Below, in pieces: positions 9,585 to 20,638 of a stretch of DNA of 64,000 bases. The stretch is from Buchnera aphidicola (Brachycaudus cardui) (lineage in GTDB: Bacteria > Pseudomonadota > Gammaproteobacteria > Enterobacterales > Enterobacteriaceae). Below the pieces are notes generated by a model. It worked only from the letters and a program-made list of their open reading frames with translations. It was not told the DNA's origin and did not search any database. Position numbers and translations under genes: made by a program. Each line of letters begins with the position of its first letter. Within the stretch, counting starts at the first letter, position 1. The stretch is taken from contig NZ_CP034879.1 in the NCBI RefSeq assembly GCF_005081945.1, positions 439,363 through 503,362 of the forward strand, read 5' to 3'.

Positions 9585-10297
9585 ATGATAAAAAAAATAT
9601 TTGTTCTAATTAGTATGTTTTTTTTTTATGTTTAAATAAAAACAACGACTTTAAGAAAAGTAATATACATGATTTCTATCAAGCAAAACTTATAGCAATT
9701 AAAATTCATCAACATGCACCAGGATCTTTTTATTGTGGATGTAAAATTATTTGGAAGCAAAAAAAAGGGATTCCTAATTTAGCGTCTTGTGGATATAAAA
9801 TTCGAAAAAATAAAATTCGTGCGACAAGAATTGAATGGGAACATGTAGTACCAGCATGGCAATTTGGACATCAAAAAAAATGCTGGAAAAAAGGAGGGCG
9901 TAAAAAATGTATTGCAACAGATGTTATATACAAATATATTGAATCTGATATTCATAATTTACAACCAGCTATTGGAGAAATAAATGGAGATCGTTCAAAT
10001 TTTATGTATAGTGAATTAAATAATAAATTACCTCAATACGGACAATGTAATATAAAAATAGATTTCAAAAAAAGATTAATTGAACCACCTGAAAGATCTC
10101 GTGGAGCTATAGCACGAACTTATTTCTATATGAGTAAAAAATATAAAATTATTTTATCTTTAAAACAAAAAAAATTATTTAAAATATGGGATAATAAATT
10201 TCCTGTAACAAAATGGGAATGTGAAAGAGAAAAATTAATATTTCATGCACAAGGTTATCATAATAATTATATTTATAACAAATGTATAAAAAAATAA
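9585..10297 (+). pseudogene. endA: Endonuclease I, frameshifted at a T10 run (endA)
   Basis: Periplasmic DNA endonuclease family. From the ATG at 9585 the frame stops at 9633 after 16 codons. The matching protein continues in another frame from the T run to 10297: [26 protein letters not shown] (the His-Cys metal-finger nuclease core), [21 protein letters not shown] and [11 protein letters not shown] all match E. coli EndA. One extra T in the run at 9618-9627 joins them into 237 residues, the E. coli length being about 235, and yields a hydrophobic leader with FFFLCL. The nuclease body has no other defect. It could be a fresh pseudogene, a slippage-rescued gene, or a base-call error. Confidence 0.85.
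9618..9627 (+). repeat. T10 homopolymer, frameshift site in endA
   Basis: Ten T residues in the signal-peptide region. Eleven would restore the endA frame. Confidence 0.9.
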
Positions 10298-10301
10298 CAA
10301 T

Positions 10302-11039
10302 ATGAAAAAAAATATTCCACGTATTTATATTCAAAATGAATTAAAGATTCATCAAGTTTTATCTTTATCAAAAGATCATATTCATTACATTAAAACAGTT
10401 TTAAGAATGAATATTCAAGATATAATAGAGATATTTAACAATACTAATTCTATTTTTTTTGCTAAAATTATATATCTTTCTAAAAAGATAATTAAAATTA
10501 AAATTTTTGAACATCAATTTAAAAATATTGAATCTCCTCTTTATATTCATTTAGGACAAGTGATTTCTAAAAATGATAAAATGAATTTTACTATTCAAAA
10601 ATCAATTGAAATGGGTGTTAATATTATCACACCATTATTTTTTAAAAGTACGAATACTCAAAAAAATATGATTGACGTTTCTCATAAGATAGAGCATTGG
10701 AAAAAAATAATTATTTCTGCATGTCAACAATGTCATCGTAATATTATTCCAATGATTCAAAATGCACAAGATATCTTTTCATGGTGTCAGAATAATACAG
10801 ACAATAGTATAAACATTATTTTTCATCCACAATCTACTTTGACACTTAATGATTTACCACCATGTGTAAAATACGTTAGAATAATTATTGGTTCTGAAAA
10901 AGGTTTTTCAAAAAATGAAATTTTTAAAATTATTAAGTATGGATTTCTACCAATAAAATTAGGTCCGAGAATTTTAAGAACAGAAACGGCTGCTATTGTA
11001 GCCATTACAGCATTACAAATAAAATTTGGTGATTTTTAA
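10302..11039 (+). CDS. rsmE: 16S rRNA (uracil-1498-N3)-methyltransferase
   Basis: Methylates U1498 of 16S rRNA using S-adenosylmethionine. 245 residues against about 243 in E. coli. An N-terminal PUA-like region is followed by the SPOUT knot; KNDKMNFTIQKSIEMGVNIITPL, IIGSEKGFSKNEI and LGPRILRTETAAI at the C-terminus form the cofactor site. It starts four bases after the endA stop, and endA-rsmE are also adjacent in E. coli (yggI region), so they are probably co-transcribed. Ends facing ygfA. Confidence 0.95.
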   Translation: MKKNIPRIYIQNELKIHQVLSLSKDHIHYIKTVLRMNIQDIIEIFNNTNSIFFAKIIYLSKKIIKIKIFEHQFKNIESPLYIHLGQVISKNDKMNFTIQKSIEMGVNIITPLFFKSTNTQKNMIDVSHKIEHWKKIIISACQQCHRNIIPMIQNAQDIFSWCQNNTDNSINIIFHPQSTLTLNDLPPCVKYVRIIIGSEKGFSKNEIFKIIKYGFLPIKLGPRILRTETAAIVAITALQIKFGDF

Positions 11040-11072
11040 AAATATCTTAAATATATATAAATATATATTTTA

Positions 11073-11096
11073 GTATTTCAATATTTCAATATTTCA
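11073..11096. repeat. Three 8-base tandem units at the end of ygfA
   Basis: The unit ATATTTCA occurs three times in a row (first copy has G for its leading A). The last copy includes the ygfA stop codon (TGA on the minus strand). Small, in a convergent gap; probably replication slippage. Confidence 0.6.
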
Positions 11097-11690
11097 TGAT
11101 CCAAAAAAAGATATCTGATCAGGAGTTAAAATAACAGGTAATGAAATATCCCAGTATTGTTTAGGTATATTATGAACTAATTGAAAATTATAAGCAAAAC
11201 CTACTGGTAAAATATTTTTTTTTCTCCAATCTTTTAAACAAATATCATAAAAACCACCACCCATACCTAATCTAGCACCTGTCTTATCAAAAGCTACTAA
11301 TGGTACTATTATGACATCTAAATCAGATGTTGAAATAATATCTTGAGTATGAAAATAAGGCTCAAATATTTTATATTGATTACAATATAAAATAGACTTA
11401 GAAGTAAAATGAGCAAATAATAACGTTTTATTATGAACTGAATTTATTATAGGAAGAAAAACTTTTTGATTATTTAACCATAACTTTAAAATAAAAGGAT
11501 ATGTATTTATTTCTCCATCAAAAGGTAAAAAAACAGCTATATTTTTAGCTTTACGAATCAATGTATAATTACATGCTAAATGAGAAATTTGTATAGATGC
11601 ATTATATTGTTGTTTTACTGTCAAAGATTGACGCATATAGCGCATATATTGACGAATATTTTTGCGGTGTTTTAAAATTTTTGATAACAT
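11094..11690 (-). CDS. ygfA: 5-formyltetrahydrofolate cyclo-ligase family protein
   Basis: Predicted to convert 5-formyltetrahydrofolate to 5,10-methenyltetrahydrofolate with ATP. 198 residues, the usual size. The signature VPLVAFDKTGARLGMGGGFYD, here given in two parts VPLVAFDKTGARL and GMGGGFYD (near residues 130-150), and the N-terminal RQSL plus FLPFDGEINTYPF segments fit the family. It lies 27 bases downstream of rpiA on the same strand. In E. coli the 6S RNA gene precedes ygfA; there is no room for it here. Confidence 0.94.
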   Translation of the reverse strand: MLSKILKHRKNIRQYMRYMRQSLTVKQQYNASIQISHLACNYTLIRKAKNIAVFLPFDGEINTYPFILKLWLNNQKVFLPIINSVHNKTLLFAHFTSKSILYCNQYKIFEPYFHTQDIISTSDLDVIIVPLVAFDKTGARLGMGGGFYDICLKDWRKKNILPVGFAYNFQLVHNIPKQYWDISLPVILTPDQISFFGS

Positions 11691-11717
11691 AGCATGTATA
11701 TATATATATTAAAAAAA

Positions 11718-12383
11718 TCATTTTATTTTTTTAATAGTTTTTATTCCTGTTTTTGTTCCAATTAAAACGGTATCTGCACCTCTAGAAGCAAATAAACCTA
11801 CTGTGACCACTCCAGGTAAAGCATTTATTTTTTTTTCCATTAATATAGGATCTTTTATACATAAATTATATACATCTATGATTATATTACCATTATCAGT
11901 AATTACATTTTTCCGGTATTTCGGTTTTCCTCCAATTTTTATCATTTCTTTTGAAACATAAGATATTGCCATAGGAATAATTTCAATAGGTAACGGAAAG
12001 TTTCCTAAAACATCTACTTTTTTTGATTTATCAACAATACAAATAAAGTTTTGCGCCATTGCAGCAATAATTTTTTCTCTAGTTAAAGCTGCACCTCCAC
12101 CTTTAATCATTTGTAAATGATGATTTATTTCATCCGCACTATCAATATAAAGAGCTATAGAACTAAAATGTTTTAAATTAAATACTTGTATTCCTTGTTC
12201 TTTTAATAAAGCAGTTGAACTATTAGAACTAGATACTGTTCCACATATCAAATTTTTTATTGTACTTAAAGCTTTAATAAAATAAAAAATTGTTGTACCA
12301 GTTCCAACTCCAACAATAGAACCAGGATAAATATAATCCAGTGCAGCCCATGCTGCCTGTTTTTTTAATTGATTTAAATTCAT
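11718..12383 (-). CDS. rpiA: Ribose-5-phosphate isomerase A
   Basis: Interconverts ribose 5-phosphate and ribulose 5-phosphate in the non-oxidative pentose phosphate pathway. 221 residues against 219. Diagnostic motifs are [11 protein letters not shown] (phosphate binding), [18 protein letters not shown] and the late [13 protein letters not shown]. It probably begins the rpiA-ygfA unit; 183 AT-rich bases separate it from the tRNA cluster upstream. Confidence 0.97.
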   Translation of the reverse strand: MNLNQLKKQAAWAALDYIYPGSIVGVGTGTTIFYFIKALSTIKNLICGTVSSSNSSTALLKEQGIQVFNLKHFSSIALYIDSADEINHHLQMIKGGGAALTREKIIAAMAQNFICIVDKSKKVDVLGNFPLPIEIIPMAISYVSKEMIKIGGKPKYRKNVITDNGNIIIDVYNLCIKDPILMEKKINALPGVVTVGLFASRGADTVLIGTKTGIKTIKKIK

Positions 12384-12566
12384 AATATAAAAAATTATTT
12401 TATTTTAACATGGTACTTATTCAATAGAATAAATAATATATTTTTGATCTAGTTTGGGTAAATATTTAATATATGAAATTAGTATTTTTAAATAATAATG
12501 TTATATTCTTTATTTAATAAATATTATTTATATTAGGCAGTTAATAGAAAAAGATATTGTTTAGAA

Positions 12567-12641
12567 TGGCTGGGGTACCTGGATTCGAACCAGGGATGCC
12601 GGTATCAAAAACCGGTGCCTTAACCACTTGGCTATACCCCA
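12567..12641 (-). tRNA. tRNA-Gln (anticodon UUG)
   Basis: Minus-strand acceptor TGGGGTA pairs with TACCCCA, discriminator G, encoded CCA (12567-12569). The anticodon loop is TTTTGAT with anticodon TTG. The U1-A72 pair and G73 are standard identity elements for glutaminyl-tRNA synthetase, whose gene glnS lies nearby. Confidence 0.97.
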
Positions 12642-12678
12642 TAATTTTAATACATATTGAAAATATATTTAGTAGTTA

Positions 12679-12760
12679 TACGGGAGGCGAGACTTGAACT
12701 CGCATACCTTTCGGCGCCAGAACCTAAATCTGGTGCGTCTACCAATTTCGCCACTCCCGC
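12679..12760 (-). tRNA. tRNA-Leu (anticodon UAG)
   Basis: Minus-strand sequence closely follows E. coli leuW, with the loop TTTAGGT (anticodon TAG), a long variable arm and T loop TTCAAGT. The acceptor is GCGGGAG against CTCCCGT, so pair 1-72 is G-U instead of G-C. Discriminator A is at 12679 and TAA follows, so CCA is not encoded. Confidence 0.95.
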
Positions 12761-12770
12761 TAAAAAATAG

Positions 12771-12844
12771 TAGCTACGATGGGAATTGAACCCATGACCC
12801 CAGCGTTATGAGTGCTGTGCTCTAACCGACTGAGCTACGTAGCC
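12771..12844 (-). tRNA. tRNA-Met, elongator (anticodon CAU)
   Basis: Follows E. coli metT in order (Met, Leu, Gln) and sequence; the loop is CTCATAA. Pair 1-72 is G-U, the anticodon stem CAGCA/CGCTG has an A-C mismatch next to the loop, and the discriminator A is followed by CTA, one base away from CCA. Elongator rather than initiator, because the initiator's unpaired C1-A72 and GGG-CCC anticodon stem are absent. A tRNA-Ile needing lysidine is less likely given the metT match. Confidence 0.93.
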
Positions 12845-12880
12845 TAATAAAAAATTTATTAATTTATTAATAATGCTATT

Positions 12881-12909
12881 ATTTTATAATATATCAATTA
12901 AATAATCAA
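12881..12909 (-). promoter_or_regulatory. Candidate promoter of the Met-Leu-Gln tRNA unit
   Basis: On the minus strand TTGATT (12909-12904), 17 bases, then TAAAAT (12886-12881), about 37 bases before tRNA-Met. The region is all AT-rich, so chance matches are common. Confidence 0.35.
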
Positions 12910-12984
12910 TAAAAATTATATTAAAAAACATCATACATATTATATTTTTTAAAAATATATATATAAATTAATAAGAGAAATAAA

Positions 12985-14667
12985 ATGGATAAAAAAATTC
13001 AAAAATATAATAATTTTATTTGTGAAATTATAAATCAAGATTTTATAAAAAATAAAGATTTATTATTTCATACTCGATTTCCACCTGAACCAAACGGCTA
13101 TCTTCATATTGGTCATGCTAAATCAATATGTTTAAATTTTGAATTAGCTAAAATATATAAAGGAAAATGTAATCTTAGATTTGATGATACTAATCCACTA
13201 AAAGAAAATATTAAATATATTAATGCTATTCAATATGATATTCATTGGTTAGGTTATAATTATGATAATACTTGTTATTCTTCTCAATATTTTTCAAAGT
13301 TATATCAGTATGCAAAAGAATTAATTAAGAAAGGACTAGCTTATGTAGATCAATTAACAAAAGAACAAATACGTGAGTATAGAGGTAGTCTAAAACAACC
13401 AGGACGAAATAGTCCATATAGAAATAGAACAATTAAAGAAAATATGCAACTTTTTTCAAAAATGAAAAAAGGAGAGTTTCATGAAGGAGAAGCATGCTTA
13501 CGTGCTAAAATTGATATGAATTCTTCCTTTATTATTATGCGTGATCCTGTTTTATATCGCATTATTTTTTCTGAACATCATCAAACTAAAAAAAAATGGT
13601 GCATATATCCTATGTATGATTTTGCTCATTGCTTATCTGATTCTATCGAAGGAATTACACATTCATTATGCACATTAGAATTTCAAGATAATAAATGTTT
13701 ATATAATTGGATTTTAAAAAATACAAGCGTTACACAATATCCTCAACAATATGAATTTTCTCGATTAAATTTAGAATTTTCACTCTTATCTAAAAGAAAA
13801 ATAAAAATACTAATTGAGAAAAATATCATTAAAGGCTGGAATGATCCTCGTATATCTACACTATCTGGATTAAGAAGAAGAGGATATACACCATCTTCTA
13901 TTAAAGAATTTTGTCATAAAATCGGTATTACTAAACAAAATAATTTAATAGAATTTTCGATGTTAGAACATTGTATTAGAACTGAAATGAATAAAACAGC
14001 AATACGTACTATGGCAGTATTAGAACCAATTAAAATATTTTTATACAATCTAGATGAAAATTATGAAGAAAAATTAATAATTCCAAACCATCCTAATAAT
14101 CCTGAATTAGGTACTCATGAAATTATTTTTACTAATATTATATATATTGAACGTTCTGATTTTAAAGAAAAGTATGATAAAAAATATAAAAGATTGAAAA
14201 TTGGGGAAGAAATACGTTTAAGATATGCTTATGTAATAAAAGCAGAAAAAATAGATAAAGATGAATATGATAATATTATTAGTATAATATGTTATTGTGA
14301 TATAACAACTTTAGGAAGAAAACCAAAAAATAAAAAAAATCCTTCAGTTATACATTGGATTGCAATAAAAAATTCATTTCCAGCAGAATTTAGATTGTAT
14401 CATCAACTATTCAAAATAAAAAACCCCGAGCAAACAGAAGACTTTCTATCTTATATTAATCCAGATTCACTAGTAATAAAAAAAGGATTTATTGAGAAAA
14501 ATATAGCAAAAAAAATTCAGAAAGAAATGCATATTAAAAATAAAAAAATATTTTTTCAATTTGAAAGAGTTGGATATTTCTGTCTAGATAATATAGATTC
14601 TAAAAAAAATAAACTAATATTCAATCGAACTGTTCATTTACGCGACTCGTGGAATTTAAAAAAATAA
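12985..14667 (+). CDS. glnS: Glutaminyl-tRNA synthetase
   Basis: Charges tRNA-Gln directly. 560 residues against about 554. The class I signature is PNGYLHIGHAKS (residues 35-46, HIGH box) and the second is LSKRK near residue 270, where E. coli has MSKRK. RFDDTNPLKEN, the YDFAHCLSDSIEGITHSLCT segment and SGLRRRGYTPSSI are typical; two anticodon-binding beta-barrels fill the C-terminal half. Its tRNA lies on the other strand 340 bases away. An RBS-like AAGAGA precedes the ATG. Confidence 0.97.
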   Translation: MDKKIQKYNNFICEIINQDFIKNKDLLFHTRFPPEPNGYLHIGHAKSICLNFELAKIYKGKCNLRFDDTNPLKENIKYINAIQYDIHWLGYNYDNTCYSSQYFSKLYQYAKELIKKGLAYVDQLTKEQIREYRGSLKQPGRNSPYRNRTIKENMQLFSKMKKGEFHEGEACLRAKIDMNSSFIIMRDPVLYRIIFSEHHQTKKKWCIYPMYDFAHCLSDSIEGITHSLCTLEFQDNKCLYNWILKNTSVTQYPQQYEFSRLNLEFSLLSKRKIKILIEKNIIKGWNDPRISTLSGLRRRGYTPSSIKEFCHKIGITKQNNLIEFSMLEHCIRTEMNKTAIRTMAVLEPIKIFLYNLDENYEEKLIIPNHPNNPELGTHEIIFTNIIYIERSDFKEKYDKKYKRLKIGEEIRLRYAYVIKAEKIDKDEYDNIISIICYCDITTLGRKPKNKKNPSVIHWIAIKNSFPAEFRLYHQLFKIKNPEQTEDFLSYINPDSLVIKKGFIEKNIAKKIQKEMHIKNKKIFFQFERVGYFCLDNIDSKKNKLIFNRTVHLRDSWNLKK

Positions 14668-14859
14668 ATTAAAATAAAAAACATTACTAATAAGTATCAG
14701 TATATAATCTTACTTATATTTTATAAAAAAAATCAAGTGATAAATATAGATACATATCTATCAAAATTATTTTGATATTTTTTAAATTTTATTAACTCTA
14801 ATAATATAAAAATTTTTCTATTAATCTATATATTCAAATATAATAAATAAAATTTTTAA

Positions 14860-16533
<1,674 letters not shown>

Positions 16534-16577
16534 TATAATTACATCAAAAAATATTTTTAAAATATATTGAGGAAAAA

Positions 16578-17885
16578 ATGTCTAGAATTATTAAAGTTGT
16601 AGCTCGAGAAATAATAGATTCTCGAGGTAATCCTACTGTAGAATCTGAAGTTCATTTAGAAGGCGGATTTATCGGAATAGCTTCTTCTCCTTCTGGTGCA
16701 TCTACAGGTTCTTTAGAAGCACTAGAATTAAGAGATGAAGATCTAAATAGATTTACAGGGAAAGGAGTAAAAAAAGCAGTAAGATTAATTAATGAAAAAA
16801 TATTTAGTGCATTAAAAAATAAAAATGCTAAAAATCAAAAAAATATTGATTATACTATGATTGATTTAGACGGTACAATTAATAAATCTCAATTAGGTGC
16901 TAATGCTATTTTATCTGTATCTTTAGCTGTTGCAAAAGCAGCTGCTTTATGTAAAAAAATACCTTTTTATGAACATATAGCAGAAATCAATAATACAAAA
17001 GGTGTATTTTCTATGCCTCTTCCTATGATAAACATTATCAATGGTGGAAAACATTCTAATAATAATATTGACATTCAAGAATTTATGATTCAACCGGTGA
17101 GTGCAAAGAATATAAAAGAAGCTATACGTATGGGATGTGAAGTATTTCATGCATTAGGTCAGCTACTAAAAGAAAAAGGTATGAGTACAGCAGTAGGAGA
17201 TGAAGGTGGATATGCACCAAACTTAAAATCTAATGAAGAAGCTTTAGATGTCATTCAAGATGCTATACATAAATATACTAAATATAAATTAGGTGAAGAT
17301 ATACGATTTGCTATAGATTGTGCTGCATCTGAATTATACAATAAAGAAGAAAAAAAATATCAATTAAAAGGAGAGAAAAGTCAATTTTCTTCAAAAGAAT
17401 TTACTCATTATCTAGAAAAATTATCTAATAAATATCCTATTATATCTATTGAAGATGGACAAGATGAATCTGATTGGGAAGGTTTTTTATATCAAACAAA
17501 TATTTTAGGAAATAAACTACAATTAGTAGGAGATGATTTATTTGTTACTAATACAAAAATTTTTAAAAAAGGTATTCAAAAAGGTATTGCAAATTCTATA
17601 TTAATCAAGTTAAATCAAATAGGCACGTTAACAGAAACACTTGAAGCTATAAAAATGGCAAAAGAATCAAATTATAATGTAATAATCTCTCATCGATCAG
17701 GTGAAACAGAAGATACTTCTATATCAGATTTATCAGTAGGTACATCATCAGGACAAATAAAAACTGGTTCTATGAGTCGTTCTGATCGAACATCAAAATA
17801 TAATCAATTAATAAGAATAGAAGAAAATTTAGGTACAAAAAATGCACCTTTTCAAGGATTACAATCAATTAAATTAACACTTTAA
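16578..17885 (+). CDS. eno: Enolase
   Basis: Interconverts 2-phosphoglycerate and phosphoenolpyruvate; in E. coli it is also a degradosome subunit. 435 residues. [13 protein letters not shown] and [14 protein letters not shown] open the protein; metal ligands lie in [20 protein letters not shown] and [10 protein letters not shown]; catalytic Lys and the loop SHRSGETED follow near the C-terminus. TTGAGGA eight bases before the ATG is a good RBS. A stem-loop follows the stop. Confidence 0.98.
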   Translation: MSRIIKVVAREIIDSRGNPTVESEVHLEGGFIGIASSPSGASTGSLEALELRDEDLNRFTGKGVKKAVRLINEKIFSALKNKNAKNQKNIDYTMIDLDGTINKSQLGANAILSVSLAVAKAAALCKKIPFYEHIAEINNTKGVFSMPLPMINIINGGKHSNNNIDIQEFMIQPVSAKNIKEAIRMGCEVFHALGQLLKEKGMSTAVGDEGGYAPNLKSNEEALDVIQDAIHKYTKYKLGEDIRFAIDCAASELYNKEEKKYQLKGEKSQFSSKEFTHYLEKLSNKYPIISIEDGQDESDWEGFLYQTNILGNKLQLVGDDLFVTNTKIFKKGIQKGIANSILIKLNQIGTLTETLEAIKMAKESNYNVIISHRSGETEDTSISDLSVGTSSGQIKTGSMSRSDRTSKYNQLIRIEENLGTKNAPFQGLQSIKLTL

Positions 17886-17904
17886 TTATATAAAATGTAA
17901 AAAA

Positions 17905-17940
17905 AAGAATCAGGTATTTTATAACATATGCCTGTTTCTT
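17905..17940 (+). terminator. Stem-loop after eno
   Basis: AAGAATCAGGTAT (17905-17917) pairs with ATGCCTGTTTCTT (17928-17940) at 12 of 13 positions including one G-U. The 3' arm itself is T-rich, but no clean U-run follows, so it may be a partial terminator before queE. Confidence 0.5.
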
Positions 17941-17984
17941 ACTTCTAAAAAATTAATACTCTAAAAAAATAAAAACGGAAAGAT

Positions 17985-18641
17985 ATGAATTATCCAATTA
18001 ATGAAATATTTCAAACAATACAAGGCGAAGGTTACTATACTGGAACGCCATCAATTTTTATCCGATTACAAGGTTGTCCTGTCCGTTGTCAATGGTGCGA
18101 TACTAAATATACATGGACATGCTCAAATAATAATCAAATTTCTTATGAAGAACTAGTTAAAAAAAAAATATCTGATCAAACATGGAGTTATATTAATGCT
18201 ATACAAATTCTTGAGAATATTAAAAAAAAAGAATGGACGGCTAAACATGTAGTAATTACTGGTGGAGAACCTTGTATATATAATTTATTGTATCTTACTA
18301 CAGAATTAGAAAAACAAGGATTTAAATGTCAAATAGAAACTAGCGGTACCAAAATAATAAAATGTTCTTCAAATACATGGGTCACTGTTTCCCCTAAACA
18401 ACATCAAAATACATTACCCGCATCAATATTACGTTCTGATGAAATAAAATATCCGATTTTAAAACAAGAAGATTTATTTTATTTAGAGAAAATGCTATCC
18501 ATGGTTAAAAATAAAAAATGTCGAGTTTTTTTACAACCTATCAGTCAAAATCAAGAAGCATTAAAAATATGTATAAAAAATTGTATAATAAAAAATTGGC
18601 GACTATCAATACAGTTACATAAATATATCTTAATAAAATAA
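17985..18641 (+). CDS. queE: 7-carboxy-7-deazaguanine synthase
   Basis: Radical-SAM enzyme that rearranges 6-carboxytetrahydropterin to 7-carboxy-7-deazaguanine, a queuosine precursor. 218 residues. EIFQTIQGEGYYTG at residues 6-19 binds substrate; the cluster motif CPVRCQWC (C-x3-C-x2-C, near residue 31) and TGGEPC follow. It lies next to eno as in E. coli and is convergent with queD, the previous enzyme in the pathway, after a 13-base gap. Confidence 0.95.
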   Translation: MNYPINEIFQTIQGEGYYTGTPSIFIRLQGCPVRCQWCDTKYTWTCSNNNQISYEELVKKKISDQTWSYINAIQILENIKKKEWTAKHVVITGGEPCIYNLLYLTTELEKQGFKCQIETSGTKIIKCSSNTWVTVSPKQHQNTLPASILRSDEIKYPILKQEDLFYLEKMLSMVKNKKCRVFLQPISQNQEALKICIKNCIIKNWRLSIQLHKYILIK

Positions 18642-18654
18642 GATATTAATCTTC

Positions 18655-19032
18655 TCAGTTATTTTTTTTATTACCACCTTTATAAATACAACCTGATGTA
18701 CAAGTTTCTTGAATCACTATAGTGCTTAAGAGAGGTAAATTAGGTTTTAAACGAATCCAAATCCATTTAGCTAAATTTTCACTAGTAGGGTTTTCTAAAC
18801 CAGATATATCATTTAAAAAATGATGATCTAACTGTTCATAAATAGGTTGGAATATTAATTTTATATCAGCATAATCCATTATCCATCCAGTTTTATTTTC
18901 AATTTCACCTTCTATTTCCAAACGAATTAAAAAAGAATGACCATGTAGTCGTCTACATTTATGTTCTTTAGGAACGTACGGTAAATAATGTGCAGCTTCT
19001 AAAGAAAAATTTTTAAAGATAATAGTTTTCAT
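18655..19032 (-). CDS. queD: 6-carboxy-5,6,7,8-tetrahydropterin synthase
   Basis: Converts dihydroneopterin triphosphate to 6-carboxytetrahydropterin. 125 residues, normal for the family. Zinc-binding histidines are His15 in LEAAHYLPY and the pair in LHGHSF; the catalytic Cys26 is in HKCRR, and LDHHFLND and [13 protein letters not shown] follow. The C-terminal [11 protein letters not shown] matches E. coli QueD. Head-to-head ends with queE suggest independent transcription of the pair. Confidence 0.95.
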   Translation of the reverse strand: MKTIIFKNFSLEAAHYLPYVPKEHKCRRLHGHSFLIRLEIEGEIENKTGWIMDYADIKLIFQPIYEQLDHHFLNDISGLENPTSENLAKWIWIRLKPNLPLLSTIVIQETCTSGCIYKGGNKKNN

Positions 19033-19077
19033 ATATGTATAAAAAATATATAATTTTATGTTAAAAAAATGTAATAA

Positions 19078-20114
19078 TTATTTATTTATACCATTTTTAG
19101 ACAACAAATTCAATGGATTTATAGATTTACCTCTATAACGAACTTCAAAATAAAGTTTTGCTATTTTTGTATCAGATAAACCCATAGTAGCAATTTTTTG
19201 ATTAACATATACCATTTCTTTTTGTTTGACGAAAATTAAATTATTAAATGCATAAATACTAAGATAATTGTTTTTATGTTTTAGGATAATTAATCGACCA
19301 TATTTTTTAAATTCATTAGTAATAAACATTACTCTTCCAGTAGCTGCAGCAAAAACAGGTTGATCTTTAACACCAAAAAATTCTATTTCTTTATTATTTG
19401 ATTTATCATGATACTCATATTGAATATTTTTACTCTTAATAGGCCAATTCCAATATTCAGAAGAGTCAAAAGATTTCTTATTTGAAAAAAAATAGTTTTT
19501 TTTAATCTCGTTATTATAAAAAAAACATATTTGACTCGTTTTATATTGTATATGATTTTTAAAAAATTTTGACCATTTAAATGTTTGATTTAACATTACT
19601 TCACAAGAAGTGTATTTTTTATTATTGTTATTAAAAGTTAAAATAAAACAATTATTTTTATTTTTATCTATTAAAAAATCTCCTATCCATATTTTTTGAC
19701 CTACTATAATTTTATAAGGTTTATTAATAAAATTAAATTTAGATAATTCATAATAATTATGACCATATTTTTTAGCAATAGAATAAAGAGTATCTTTTGA
19801 TTTAACAATATAAAATATTTTAAATCGATTTTTTTTAAAAATACCAATAAAATTATTATTACTAATATTAAATGTATATTGCTTTATATTTTTTTTTTTT
19901 TTTTTGATTGTAAAAATGAAAAGCATTCGTTTTTTTTTAAAAAAAATAATTTTTCTTTACTTTTTTCATATAAATCAATATTCCAATAATCTTTGTTTTT
20001 TATCAAAACTGTCTTATTACTATTCTGAGAAGATAAAACAAAAGAATACTTACAATAAAAAAAAGATATAAACATAAAAAAAAATAATTTATATAAAAAA
20101 ATTTTTAATAACAT
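19078..20114 (-). pseudogene. nlpD: Murein hydrolase activator NlpD, frameshifted at an A17 run
   Basis: In E. coli NlpD is an outer-membrane lipoprotein that activates amidase AmiC during septum splitting. Here the first part (start 20114) has a hydrophobic N-terminus with FFYC as possible lipobox and reaches a stop just after the A run. The second part, in another frame, has a LysM domain (FYIVKSKDTLYSIAKKYGHN) and a LytM/M23-like domain (AAATGRVMFITNEFKKYG, ATMGLSDTK, YFEVRYRGKSINPLNLL) lacking the metal ligands of active peptidases, as in NlpD. One extra A (or two fewer) fuses them into 345 residues versus about 379. rpoS, next to nlpD in E. coli, is absent. Confidence 0.85.
19889..19905 (-). 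repeat. A17 homopolymer, frameshift site in nlpD
   Basis: Seventeen A residues on the coding (minus) strand, the longest such run I found inside a gene in this window. Eighteen would give a continuous NlpD frame reading QSKKKKKNIKQY. Confidence 0.92.
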
Positions 20115-20147
20115 TATTTTTCCATTTTTTCAAAAAAGAAATTCATT

Positions 20148-20624
20148 TTATATTTTTTGTGTAAGAATTACGGCAGATTGACAAGCAATTCCTTCTTTTC
20201 TTCCAATACATCCTATCATATTAGCAGTTGTAGCTTTTACACTAATATTATCTATATTAGTATGTAAATCTAAGGATAAATTAGATCTTATTAAAAATAT
20301 ATAAGAAGACATTTTTGGACATTCCGCAATAATTGTAATATCAATATTACATATATCATAATTTTTTAATTGTATGATTTTCCAAATATCTCTCAACAGT
20401 ATTCTACTATCAATATTTTTATATATTTTATTACTACTAGGGAAAAAAGTACCAATATCACCTATTGCAGTAGCACCTAATAATGCGTCTATCACAGAAT
20501 GTATTAAAACATCACCATCAGAATGAGCAATCAAACCTTTTTCAAAAGGAATTAAAGCACCGCCAATAATTAATGGTTTTTTATTTCCAAACGAGTGAAG
20601 ATCAAAACCGTATCCAATTCTCAT
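20148..20624 (-). CDS. ispF: 2-C-methyl-D-erythritol 2,4-cyclodiphosphate synthase
   Basis: Cyclises CDP-methylerythritol phosphate in the MEP isoprenoid pathway. 158 residues. [13 protein letters not shown] carries the zinc ligands (Asp8, His10), with [18 protein letters not shown] and GDIGTFFP next, and the [19 protein letters not shown] end segment. It sits 14 bases downstream of ispD, which makes the substrate two steps earlier, as in E. coli. Confidence 0.97.
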   Translation of the reverse strand: MRIGYGFDLHSFGNKKPLIIGGALIPFEKGLIAHSDGDVLIHSVIDALLGATAIGDIGTFFPSSNKIYKNIDSRILLRDIWKIIQLKNYDICNIDITIIAECPKMSSYIFLIRSNLSLDLHTNIDNISVKATTANMIGCIGRKEGIACQSAVILTQKI

Positions 20625-20638
20625 GAATATATCCTTGT

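Noticed and set aside
11051..11072. ATATATATAAATATATAT palindrome between rsmE and ygfA.
   Set aside because: Purely A/T low-complexity sequence; self-pairing is expected by chance.
11691..11717. Site where E. coli carries the 6S RNA gene, upstream of ygfA.
   Set aside because: Only 27 bases separate ygfA from rpiA, too few for a 6S RNA, and the 183 bases upstream of rpiA show no long imperfect hairpin.
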